Shown: positions 1 to 5,351 of the stretch, piece by piece
How positions within the stretch are numbered: the first letter of the stretch is position 1
Layout of the letters: each line of letters opens with the position of its first letter
Assembly (NCBI GenBank): GCA_910587755.1
Contig: CAJUNZ010000122.1
Location: 1-6,357 of the forward strand
DNA length: 6,357 bases
Direction: 5' to 3'
DNA from: an uncultured Acetatifactor sp.
Lineage (GTDB): Bacteria > Bacillota > Clostridia > Lachnospirales > Lachnospiraceae
The notes under the pieces: model-generated
The model's input: the letters and a program-made list of their open reading frames with translations, nothing else
Told to the model about the DNA's origin: nothing
Databases searched by the model: none
Translations under genes and position numbers: made by a program

Positions 1-2
1 AC

Positions 3-83
3 CAGATTCTGGCACAGGCTGGTCAGGCAATGCTTGCACAGTCCAACCAGAGCAATCAGGGCGTTCTGTCTCTGTTAGGCTAA
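3..83 (+). CDS. Flagellin, C-terminal end only (partial)
   Basis: Only the last 26 codons are present, and the reading frame is open from the left edge of the window. The residues read QILAQAGQAMLAQ, then SNQSNQGVLSLLG, then TAA. This is the typical C-terminal D0 helix of bacterial flagellin, in which a (L)AQAGQAMLAQANQ-like stretch leads to a terminal VLSLL. In the assembled filament this helix packs with the N-terminal D0 helix in the filament core and takes part in export and polymerisation. The gene is followed by a strong terminator and then by a glycosyltransferase gene. The N-terminus, central domain and promoter lie outside the window. The family call is firm for so short a piece, but which flagellin paralogue it is cannot be told. 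Confidence 0.88.
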   Translation, partial: QILAQAGQAMLAQSNQSNQGVLSLLG

Positions 84-137
84 TTCCGGCTGGCAAGCCA
101 GGATATAAACCTGGTATACGGTTTCGGGTTCATAGAG

Positions 138-171
138 CACGGCGCAGGATTTTATCCTGCGCCGTGTTTTT
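138..171 (+). terminator. Intrinsic terminator of the flagellin gene
   Basis: A perfect 12-bp GC-rich stem, CACGGCGCAGGA (138-149) with TCCTGCGCCGTG (155-166), encloses a 5-base loop (TTTTA) and is followed by TTTTT. It begins 54 bases after the flagellin stop codon. It probably ends the flagellin transcript, so the glycosyltransferase gene would need its own promoter or readthrough. A smaller CCAGG/CCTGG hairpin lies just upstream at 98-114. Confidence 0.92.
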
Positions 172-184
172 GTGACTGGACAAC

Positions 185-308
185 TTTTATGTTGGCAGAA
201 AATTTATTCTGCTATAAAAAACTGGTATAAAGACTTTGTGCCGGCATAAAACTTTTGTGCTGGCATAAAAGTTTTATGTTTACATAAAGCTTTTATGTTT
301 GCATAAAA
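185..308. repeat. Array of 18-bp imperfect palindromes, 19-bp period
   Basis: The spacer holds several copies of a dyad with consensus TTTTRTG, 4 bases, CATAAAA. The best copy is 291-308 (TTTTATG TTTG CATAAAA, perfect 7-bp arms). Others are at 272-288 (spacer TTTA), 253-270 (spacer CTGG, one G-T pair), 235-250 (spacer CCGG, one G-T pair) and 185-202 (spacer TTGG, one mismatch). A weaker dyad lies at 203-218, and a lone right half-site (TATAAAG after CTGG) at 222-232. The centres of the last four full copies are at 242.5, 261.5, 280.5 and 299.5, exactly 19 bp apart, and the lone half-site falls in the same register. The arms are conserved while the 4-base centres vary. The array could be a multi-site operator or a decayed tandem repeat. 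Its function is unknown. Confidence 0.8.
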
Positions 309-327
309 GGGATAAATGAGTTATGAT
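299..327 (+). promoter_or_regulatory. Weak candidate promoter for the glycosyltransferase gene
   Basis: TTGCAT (299-304) and TATGAT (322-327) are separated by 17 bases. A second -10-like hexamer, TATACT, lies at 327-332. The -35 match is poor (3 of 6), so this is a candidate only. If it is real, the -35 lies inside the last palindrome of the array at 291-308, where a protein bound to the array would compete with RNA polymerase. The transcript leader would be about 65-70 bases long. Confidence 0.35.
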
Positions 328-401
328 ATACTATGAACCCTCTTGGGAATATACCGGAAAACCGAGGAGGACATAGGCATTTGTGGAGGAGAACATAAGC
401 C

Positions 402-2609
402 ATGAGCAGGAATTTATTATTAACGATTTCCATATTGATATCCAACCGTCCGGACACGGTGAGGAAATGTCTGGATTCTGTGAAACCTTTGTTAGACAGC
501 GTGGCGTCGGAGCTGATTCTGGTGGATACAGGCTGTGGGGAGCAGGTACGGCATATCATCGAGGAGTACACGGATAAGATTGTGGACTTTGAGTGGTGCA
601 ATGACTTTTCCAAGGCCCGCAACGCGGGATTGAGGAAGGCAAAGGGAAAGTGGTTTCTTTTTTTGGACGACGATGAGTGGTTTGAGGATGTGGCGGAATT
701 TATCCGGTTTTTCAATTCCGGGGAGTATAAGAAGTATGGGCTGGGCGCCTATACCCAACGTAACTATCTGACAGAGGGAACCAATGTCTATTCGGAGCTT
801 CTGGTAGGCCGTATGGTCAGACTGGAGCCGGATATTAAATTTGTATATTCCATACATGAGAACTTTAACCGCGTTCCCGGACCGGTGAAGAAATTTGATG
901 TCTTTGTGCATCATTATGGTTATGCCTTCAAGACACAGGCGGAGTCGGATGCTCACTCCAGGCGAAATGTATCTCTGCTGTTGATAGAACATGAGAAATC
1001 GCCCTGGAACATGAAACATACCCTGCAGCTTGCCCAGGAATACAATGCCCTGAACCAGTATGACAAGTCTGCAGAAATGTCACTGGAAGGCATTGGATGG
1101 TACAAGAAGGGCAAAGTGGAAGAGAGCTTTTGCCTGAATTCTCTTTTTTCCAATGAGATTGACTGCTATATCCAGTTGAAGAAGTATCAGGATGCCATAG
1201 AGAAAGGGGAGCGGTATCTGCGGGAGGAAAAGCTGGATCCTCTTGTGCGGGCGGTAATCTCAGGTGATCTGGCGGTTTCCTACATGGAGCAGGGAAATGA
1301 GGAAAAGGCTCTGGAGCACGCGGGGCTGTACTGGGATATTTTCAAAAAGAAACTGGCCAATGAAGAGGCATATATTGAATTTGTTACAATCATGACCAGT
1401 GAGTGCTTTGAACCCCGCAATCGCAGCTTGGTGCTGGGAAATGGAGTCCGTGCTGCCGCCCGCCTGGGGGAAGCGGCCCGGGCGTGGGAGTTGTTCCAGG
1501 ATCTGGAGTGGAAGGGGAACGCCATCTTTATCAGCAATGAAATGCTCCGGGCCATTGTAAGCCGGATGCCTGACGCAGCGCCGTCGGAGTTGGAATACTA
1601 TACAAAGATGTGTTCACAGGTGGTGGAGCGCAAGGAACTGGAACAGTACATGGTGGATACCATGAAGGAGGTCTGCAGCTGGCATGGCAACAGAGCTGAC
1701 GTAATTGCCAGATACGGGGGAATCAAGTCTGCCCACTGGTTTTTCCGTCTGGCGGATATTATGGCGGAGGCACAGCGGCCGGAGGCAGAGAGAAAACTTA
1801 CCTCTGAAGAAGTGGAAAACTTGGCTGTAGAGGTATGGGAGAATATAAAACAAAGCATGCCTTATATCAAAAGCTGCGGCATGATGGAGGCGGCCGGCCG
1901 TCTGGGAGTGGGCGCAAGACAGATTCTGGAGAGGATTCCCTTTTATCTTTGGAACGACGGTATCCTGTATTTTTATCTCTTTGGCGGCGGAGCGGACATT
2001 GACTGGTGGAACAGGGAACTTTCTGACATTCTTCCCCAGGAATCCATGTTCATGCTGCCGTGGCGGGCCTGCTACAGTGTTCATCGAATCAAGCTGGAGG
2101 CGGAGTCAGACCAGGGGGGGATAGGAGAGGAGGCTCTGTACTCCAGGGTGGAAGAAGGGCTCTGGGAATATGTTCGCAATATGACAGAACTCTGTGGCAG
2201 GCTTTATCTGCCGGAGATTCTGGATCAGAGGCTGGACGTTCTTCCCTCAGAAAGGCAGGCGGCGTATTATATGCGGGATCTGCTGGAGGAGATGGCAGAA
2301 AAACGCTATGATAAGGCGTTGAAGTCGCTGAAGGAGGTGCGCAGGCTTCTTCCTGGAATGGACAATGTCATGAAGAGATACCTGAAATGGATCGACCTGA
2401 AGATAAAGCAGGAGAAGCAGGCTGCCGACCAGGTGGCGAGTGAGTTTCAGGTGCTGGCACGGCAGATCAAATCCAAAGTGCGCACTTTCATGGACACCGG
2501 ACAGTTCCAGGCTGCCAGGAGTGTGGTGGGCCAGCTGCAGGCGCTTCTGCCGGAGGATGAGGAAGTGCGCAGGTGGCAGGAAAGGCTTAGCCGGACGGAG
2601 GGTGAGTAA
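402..2609 (+). CDS. Family 2 glycosyltransferase with TPR-like C-terminal region, probably flagellin-modifying
   Basis: This 735-residue protein starts at ATG 402 behind GGAGGA (385-390). Residues about 5-105 form a GT2 (GT-A fold) nucleotide-sugar transferase domain: ISILISNRPD near 9-18, VDTG at 41-44, WCNDFSKARNAG at 65-76, and the metal/donor-binding acidic motif LDDDEWF at 88-94. The domain continues with RMVRLEPDIKFVYSIHE at 137-153 and HHYGY at 170-174, a pattern seen in Firmicute GT2 enzymes that modify proteins. From about residue 205 the protein is helical and TPR-like, for example KHTLQLAQEYNALNQYDKSA near 205-224, RYDKALKSLKEVRRLLP near 635-651 and GQFQAARSVVGQLQALLP near 700. Such regions often bind the protein acceptor. 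There is no signal peptide or membrane segment, so it is likely cytoplasmic. Its place after flagellin resembles Clostridioides difficile, where a glycosyltransferase gene follows fliC. The sugar and target are inferred, not shown. Confidence 0.85.
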   Translation: MSRNLLLTISILISNRPDTVRKCLDSVKPLLDSVASELILVDTGCGEQVRHIIEEYTDKIVDFEWCNDFSKARNAGLRKAKGKWFLFLDDDEWFEDVAEFIRFFNSGEYKKYGLGAYTQRNYLTEGTNVYSELLVGRMVRLEPDIKFVYSIHENFNRVPGPVKKFDVFVHHYGYAFKTQAESDAHSRRNVSLLLIEHEKSPWNMKHTLQLAQEYNALNQYDKSAEMSLEGIGWYKKGKVEESFCLNSLFSNEIDCYIQLKKYQDAIEKGERYLREEKLDPLVRAVISGDLAVSYMEQGNEEKALEHAGLYWDIFKKKLANEEAYIEFVTIMTSECFEPRNRSLVLGNGVRAAARLGEAARAWELFQDLEWKGNAIFISNEMLRAIVSRMPDAAPSELEYYTKMCSQVVERKELEQYMVDTMKEVCSWHGNRADVIARYGGIKSAHWFFRLADIMAEAQRPEAERKLTSEEVENLAVEVWENIKQSMPYIKSCGMMEAAGRLGVGARQILERIPFYLWNDGILYFYLFGGGADIDWWNRELSDILPQESMFMLPWRACYSVHRIKLEAESDQGGIGEEALYSRVEEGLWEYVRNMTELCGRLYLPEILDQRLDVLPSERQAAYYMRDLLEEMAEKRYDKALKSLKEVRRLLPGMDNVMKRYLKWIDLKIKQEKQAADQVASEFQVLARQIKSKVRTFMDTGQFQAARSVVGQLQALLPEDEEVRRWQERLSRTEGE

Positions 2610-2682
2610 CTCTCGATACTGTGATGAATTGTGCTCTACCGGTCCGTATTGACTGCTCTTTAAAAATGAATAAATCTGCGTT

Positions 2683-2714
2683 GAGAGGCTGCCTGGGAAA
2701 TCCCCGGGCGTCTC
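2683..2714 (+). terminator. Weak hairpin, possible terminator after the glycosyltransferase gene
   Basis: GAGA (2683-2686) pairs with TCTC (2711-2714), and the inner GCC-T-GGG (2691-2697) pairs with CCC-G-GGC (2703-2709) around a short AAATC loop. There is an unpaired bulge between the two stems. Only a short TTTT follows, at 2719-2722, so termination may be partial. It lies about 75 bases after the glycosyltransferase stop and upstream of the next promoter, where a terminator would be expected. Confidence 0.45.
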
Positions 2715-2783
2715 CCGATTTTAGGGGAAATCTTAATGTTTTCTAAAAATTATGCGCATATTTATTAATTTTTTACATACCAC

Positions 2784-2812
2784 TTGAAAAAGAATACGGG
2801 AAATCGTATATT
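2784..2812 (+). promoter_or_regulatory. Sigma-A type promoter of the XRE regulator gene
   Basis: TTGAAA (2784-2789) and TATATT (2807-2812) are separated by 17 bases, close to consensus for the housekeeping sigma factor. The surrounding DNA is AT-rich. Transcription would start near 2819, giving a leader of about 35 bases to the ATG at 2854. The regulator is therefore probably transcribed independently of the glycosyltransferase gene. Confidence 0.8.
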
Positions 2813-2853
2813 GTTCTTAGATGGCTTTTGATGCTTGAAATGGAGGATGGAAA

Positions 2854-3213
2854 ATGACAAAAGCAGAAATTCTGAAAAAAGAAATATTGCGGCAGTACCG
2901 CAGCGTGCGGCAGTTTGCGTTGGAGATGAGCATTCCCTACAGCACCCTGGTGACTGCCCTGGAGCGGGGCATTGAGGGAATGGCGTATGGGACGGTCATT
3001 AAGATGTGCGACAAGCTTAACCTGAACCCTGTCGATTTTTCTTCTTTGGAGAGAGATACGTCCCTGGGAGCACAGCTTCTGGAGAACCGTGTGATGCAGA
3101 ATTATGTGAAGCTGAACCAGGAAGGCCGCGACAAGATTTTGGATCTGATGGATGATTTTGTACAGATAGAGAAGTACAAGTCAAAGGCCAGGAAGGGAAA
3201 GCCGGAGAAATGA
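2854..3213 (+). CDS. XRE-family (Cro/CI-like) helix-turn-helix transcriptional regulator
   Basis: This 119-residue protein starts at ATG 2854 with GGAGG at 2842-2846, a 7-base spacer. Residues about 7-62 form a lambda-repressor-like HTH domain: VRQFALEMSI (18-27) is the likely positioning helix, PYSTLVTALERG (28-39) the recognition helix, and AYGTVIKMCDKLNLNPVDF (44-62) the closing helices. Residues 80-107 (VMQNYVKLNQEGRDKILDLMDDFVQIEK) resemble the short helical tail, probably for dimerisation, common in small Firmicute XRE proteins. The last residues are lysine-rich. There is no protease, sensor or metal-binding domain, so the signal cannot be guessed. It has its own near-consensus promoter and a strong terminator, so it is probably monocistronic. 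It sits between the flagellin-modification gene and the opposing FliD-like gene. Control of either is possible but is only an inference from position. Confidence 0.85.
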   Translation: MTKAEILKKEILRQYRSVRQFALEMSIPYSTLVTALERGIEGMAYGTVIKMCDKLNLNPVDFSSLERDTSLGAQLLENRVMQNYVKLNQEGRDKILDLMDDFVQIEKYKSKARKGKPEK

Positions 3214-3246
3214 GATTGCAGAGTTCCGGCTGGAAGGTATAAGGTC

Positions 3247-3292
3247 CCATAGGAAAAACCTCCCTAAAGGAGGCTTTTCTTATGGTTTTTTT
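3247..3292 (+). terminator. Strong terminator of the XRE gene, also readable on the minus strand
   Basis: A 17-position stem (3247-3263 with 3269-3285, one G-T pair and one A-C mismatch) has a 5-base loop and is followed by seven Ts (3286-3292). The core is CCTCC CTAAA GGAGG. On the minus strand the same core is followed by five Ts (3258-3254), so the hairpin can also end the opposing FliD-like transcript, whose stop codon lies at 3352-3354. It therefore separates two convergent transcripts. Confidence 0.92.
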
Positions 3293-3306
3293 ATGATCTT
3301 TTGGTA

Positions 3307-3342
3307 CTGCCCCGGGTCACTGTCCCGTGGGCAGCTTTTTTT
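3307..3342 (+). terminator. Second, tandem plus-strand terminator
   Basis: CTGCCC-CGGG (3307-3316) pairs with CCCG-T-GGGCAG (3324-3334), with a single bulged T and a 7-base loop, followed by C and seven Ts (3336-3342). There is no T tract on the minus strand, so it works only for plus-strand transcripts. It lies directly before the end of the convergent FliD-like gene and probably shields it from antisense readthrough. Confidence 0.88.
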
Positions 3343-3351
3343 AGAGCATAG

Positions 3352-4647
3352 TCAGCAGTATCCGTCGAACATCATGCCGCTGTAGGCGCTGGTGACATAA
3401 GGATTCGGAAAATTATTGCCCGGTTTTTTGTAGGCCACAATGATCTTCTCCACATAATCCATGGGATTCAGGGAAACCTGCCTGCTCTTGCGCAGGAGCA
3501 TATTGGAGAAACCTTTCAGGCTGCCAAAGGTCTCAGTGATGTCACTGGATCGGGCGGCAGTCTGCTGAAGCACGTCCTGGTCGATGGCGAGTGTTCCATC
3601 GTTTTCCAGGTTCAGGCCCATGGTGTGCAGGGAATTGTGGTACACAGAGGCGATTCCCTTCAGTTCATGTACCAACTGGCGGCTCTTGGACTGGGTCTCC
3701 AGGTAGGAGGAGGCGGCTCTGACAAATTCGTTGTAGCCCCCCACCAGATGGGACACATTATCCGTAAGGGATTCTATATCCGTCTTCAAACCGATCTTTA
3801 CGGGTTCTCCCTCCGGGGACAGCCCTTTCAGCTGTACTTCAAAGAGCTTGTCAAGGGTGAAACGGTTGGTGGGAGAAGTGTGTCCCTGGCCGTTTATCAG
3901 AACTTCCGCGTTGGAGGCCTCCCGGCTCACATAGTCCAGGCCAAAGTATTCCACCGCTCCGGCGGTCATGCTGGTATGATGGTCGCTGACGGTGAAAATG
4001 TCCTTTTTCCCGGAGGGAAGGCCTGTGGCCTCCGAGGTAAGGCGCAGGGAAGTGCGGCCTTCCGATTCCACCAGGGAAGCCCGGATGCCTATGTCGGAAT
4101 TGTTGATCAGGCGCTCCAGGCGCTCCTGTACTTCCCGGTTGGTCTCCCTCTCGCTGACTGTGAACTGGAACTCATAGTTCATATCGTTGATACTGATGTC
4201 AAAGGAATAAGAGTCCGACTCCAGGGAGGAGGATCCTCCCGGCAGAAACAGACCCAGGTTCTCCTGGGAAGCCGCCAGGGAACGAACCTCCAGCTGGATC
4301 TCAGGGATGTTCTCCGGCTGCTTCTCGGGGCCGGAGTAGGTGGCCTCCACGATGTCCTCATTGGAGGAGTAGGCGCTTTTCTTGCTGAAAAGACCATCCT
4401 TCTCCAGGCCGCCCAGCTGAGCGATGGTATTGTGCAGCCCACGGGCATTTTCCTTCAGATCCACCGCATAATTCTGCGTCTCTTTGCTTGTGGTAGGAAG
4501 ATACCAGGGGGCGTCCTTATTTAGTTTGACAATGGAATTGTAAACGCTCCGCAGCTCACTCTTTTTATGCGCGTCATATTTGGTAAGCGGCTTGGGAGTG
4601 TAAGCTGTGAGATAATTGTTGTAAACCGCATTCATGACGGGACCCAT
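3352..4647 (-). CDS. Divergent FliD-like flagellar hook-associated (filament cap) protein
   Basis: The chosen start at 4647 gives 431 residues (MGPVMNAVYNN...). An in-frame ATG at 4653 would add two residues but lies 1 base from AGGAGG (4655-4660); the chosen one has a 7-base spacer. The FliD family caps the flagellar filament and chaperones flagellin assembly outside the cell. Family-like parts (chosen-start numbering) are: a flagellin-IN-like segment near 165-210 (ERLERLINNSDIGIRASL, then LRLTSEATG); the FliD C-terminal signature near 248-312 (AEVLINGQGHTSPTNRF, LKTDIESLTDNV, GYNEF); and NLENDGTLAIDQDVL near 346-360. The usual N-terminal FliD motif (a GLD...IV..LM type start) is not visible; the first 100 residues look unlike the family. 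The protein is somewhat short and ends in GYC. There is no signal peptide, as expected for flagellar type III export. It may be a true cap, a lineage variant or a paralogue with another job. Confidence 0.72.
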   Translation of the reverse strand: MGPVMNAVYNNYLTAYTPKPLTKYDAHKKSELRSVYNSIVKLNKDAPWYLPTTSKETQNYAVDLKENARGLHNTIAQLGGLEKDGLFSKKSAYSSNEDIVEATYSGPEKQPENIPEIQLEVRSLAASQENLGLFLPGGSSSLESDSYSFDISINDMNYEFQFTVSERETNREVQERLERLINNSDIGIRASLVESEGRTSLRLTSEATGLPSGKKDIFTVSDHHTSMTAGAVEYFGLDYVSREASNAEVLINGQGHTSPTNRFTLDKLFEVQLKGLSPEGEPVKIGLKTDIESLTDNVSHLVGGYNEFVRAASSYLETQSKSRQLVHELKGIASVYHNSLHTMGLNLENDGTLAIDQDVLQQTAARSSDITETFGSLKGFSNMLLRKSRQVSLNPMDYVEKIIVAYKKPGNNFPNPYVTSAYSGMMFDGYC

Positions 4648-4654
4648 TATCATG

Positions 4655-4660
4655 CCTCCT
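4655..4660 (-). promoter_or_regulatory. Ribosome binding site that decides the FliD-like start
   Basis: On the minus strand AGGAGG is followed by C-ATG-ATA-ATG. The first ATG is 1 base from the site, too close for normal initiation. The second (4647-4645) is 7 bases away, which is optimal. The second is therefore the preferred start. Confidence 0.8.
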
Positions 4661-4686
4661 CTCTAATCTGCATTTGGGATTTTCAG

Positions 4687-4702
4687 CAGACATATTTGTC
4701 TG
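4687..4702 (-). other. Small hairpin in the leader of the FliD-like mRNA
   Basis: CAGACA (4687-4692) and TGTCTG (4697-4702) form a perfect 6-bp stem with a 4-base loop, 27 bases upstream of the AGGAGG. It lies within the roughly 120-base leader predicted from the promoter at 4776-4804. It could affect translation or mRNA stability, or be a dyad site for a protein. No function can be assigned. Confidence 0.4.
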
Positions 4703-4775
4703 AGAATACTGTAGTGTCAATATCTGCCAGGCCAGATTCACATGGTAAATACAGCCTTATTTTCTAAGTGATTCC

Positions 4776-4804
4776 ATTATAGCACAGGAGGTCTGGAGAG
4801 ACAA
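4776..4804 (-). promoter_or_regulatory. Sigma-A promoter with extended -10 for the FliD-like gene
   Basis: Read on the minus strand: TTGTCT (4804-4799), a 17-base spacer, and a perfect TATAAT (4781-4776) preceded by TGC, the extended -10 motif. Transcription would start near 4769, giving a leader of about 120 bases. It is not a sigma-28 type promoter (TAAA ... CCGATAA), which is notable for a late flagellar gene. Confidence 0.8.
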
Positions 4805-4818
4805 GAAAAACAAGAAAA
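4801..4818. repeat. 9-bp direct repeat between divergent promoters
   Basis: ACAAGAAAA occurs twice in tandem (4801-4809 and 4810-4818). It lies in the A-rich segment between the -35 boxes of the divergent promoters, partly covering the minus-strand -35. It may act as a shared AT-rich upstream element for RNA polymerase, or it may be simple A-rich sequence. Confidence 0.5.
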
Positions 4819-4833
4819 ATATGTGAAAAACTG

Positions 4834-4862
4834 TTGACTGAAAGGACGGACTATGCTATAGT
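4834..4862 (+). promoter_or_regulatory. Sigma-A promoter of the rpmG-secE-nusG operon
   Basis: TTGACT (4834-4839) and TATAGT (4857-4862) are separated by 17 bases, with TGC directly before the -10 (extended -10) and an A-rich run upstream. This is a strong promoter, as expected for translation and secretion genes. Transcription would start near 4869. The leader of about 75 bases contains a weak 5-bp hairpin (AAGAT with GTCTT, 4876-4890) followed by a T run, which could be an attenuator but is too weak to call. Confidence 0.88.
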
Positions 4863-4943
4863 TAGAAAACGAGATAAGATTTTAGGTCTTTTTTTTATGC
4901 TTAAAAAGAACGGTGAGTTCAAAGAATACGTGGAGGTAGCAAA

Positions 4944-5093
4944 ATGCGTACAAAAATCACTTTAGCCTGCACCGAGTGCAAGCAGCGTAACTACAATACG
5001 ACCAAGGAGAAGAAGCTCCACCCTGAGAGAATGGAAATCAGAAAGTATTGCAGGTTCTGCAGGAAACACACCCCCCACAAGGAGACGAAGTAA
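4944..5093 (+). CDS. rpmG: Ribosomal protein L33 (bL33), zinc-ribbon form
   Basis: This 49-residue protein starts at ATG 4944, with GGAGG at 4932-4936 and a 7-base spacer. The sequence MRTKITLACTECKQRNY ... KKLHPERMEIRKYCRFCRKHTPHKETK is full-length bL33, a small protein of the large ribosomal subunit near the tRNA exit site. Two CXXC pairs (C9/C12 and C36/C39) mark the zinc-binding C+ form. Firmicutes often carry a second, cysteine-free form used under zinc limitation; none is seen here. It is the first gene of the rpmG-secE-nusG cluster, 30-39 bases before secE with no terminator between them, so the two are probably co-transcribed. Confidence 0.97.
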   Translation: MRTKITLACTECKQRNYNTTKEKKLHPERMEIRKYCRFCRKHTPHKETK

Positions 5094-5115
5094 TTCACTC
5101 ATTTCACAGAGCAGT

Positions 5116-5122
5116 GGAAAGG
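5116..5122 (+). promoter_or_regulatory. Ribosome binding site that decides the secE start
   Basis: GGAAAGG is the only Shine-Dalgarno-like sequence before secE. The first ATG (5124) is only 1 base beyond it, while the ATG at 5133 is 10 bases beyond. The second is preferred, though the site is weak and the choice is not certain. Confidence 0.55.
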
Positions 5123-5132
5123 TATGGTAAAA

Positions 5133-5336
5133 ATGGGAGATTCTGCGGAGAAGAAGGCGGGGCCCGGTTTTTTTAAAGGAGTCAGCGCTGAGTTTAAAAA
5201 AATTATGTGGCCGGACAGGCAGGCTACCGTGAAGCAGTCCATTGCGGTGGTTGCAATCTCGGTGGTTGTGGGGGTGATCATAGCGCTGCTGGACTATGTG
5301 GTGCTGAATGGCGTGAACTTCCTTACATCAATTTAG
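5133..5336 (+). CDS. secE: Preprotein translocase subunit SecE
   Basis: From ATG 5133 the protein has 67 residues (MGDSAEKKAGPGFFKGVSAEF...). A start at ATG 5124 would give 70. SecE clamps the SecY channel in the general secretion translocon. The sequence shows the short single-membrane-span form usual in Firmicutes: a charged amphipathic N-terminal part with the conserved FKKIMWPDRQATVKQS (21-36, including the WP pair at 26-27), then one hydrophobic segment near 37-58 (IAVVAISVVVGVIIALLDYVVL) and a short tail. It follows rpmG closely and is 15 bases ahead of nusG, the classical bacterial order, so the three are almost certainly one operon. Confidence 0.95.
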   Translation: MGDSAEKKAGPGFFKGVSAEFKKIMWPDRQATVKQSIAVVAISVVVGVIIALLDYVVLNGVNFLTSI

Positions 5337-5351
5337 GGCGAGGGTGATCGT

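Noticed and set aside
185..308. CRISPR-like array
   Set aside because: The units abut with almost no spacer and the repeats are only 18 bp and imperfect. There are no unique 30-40 base spacers and no cas genes nearby.
383..577. Small GTG-start frame upstream of and overlapping the glycosyltransferase start
   Set aside because: An AGGAGG lies at 365-370, but the frame runs into the GT2 coding sequence in another frame and encodes nothing recognisable. The main gene has its own GGAGGA and a clear domain from its first residues.
492..1019. 175-residue minus-strand open frame inside the glycosyltransferase gene
   Set aside because: It is antisense to the conserved GT2 domain, with no domain features of its own and no ribosome binding site support.
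3625..4524. 299-residue plus-strand open frame opposite the FliD-like gene
   Set aside because: It lies wholly antisense to a gene with recognisable FliD signatures, has no good ribosome binding site, and its translation shows no family features. It is open because of the codon composition of the opposite strand.
4876..4896. Attenuator before rpmG
   Set aside because: The hairpin is only 5 bp with one wobble pair and mostly A-T pairs, although a T run follows. It is too weak to call as a terminator.
5094..5132. tRNA gene between rpmG and secE
   Set aside because: Some bacteria carry tRNA-Trp here, but the gap is only 30-39 bases, too short for a tRNA. No other tRNA or rRNA was recognised in the window.
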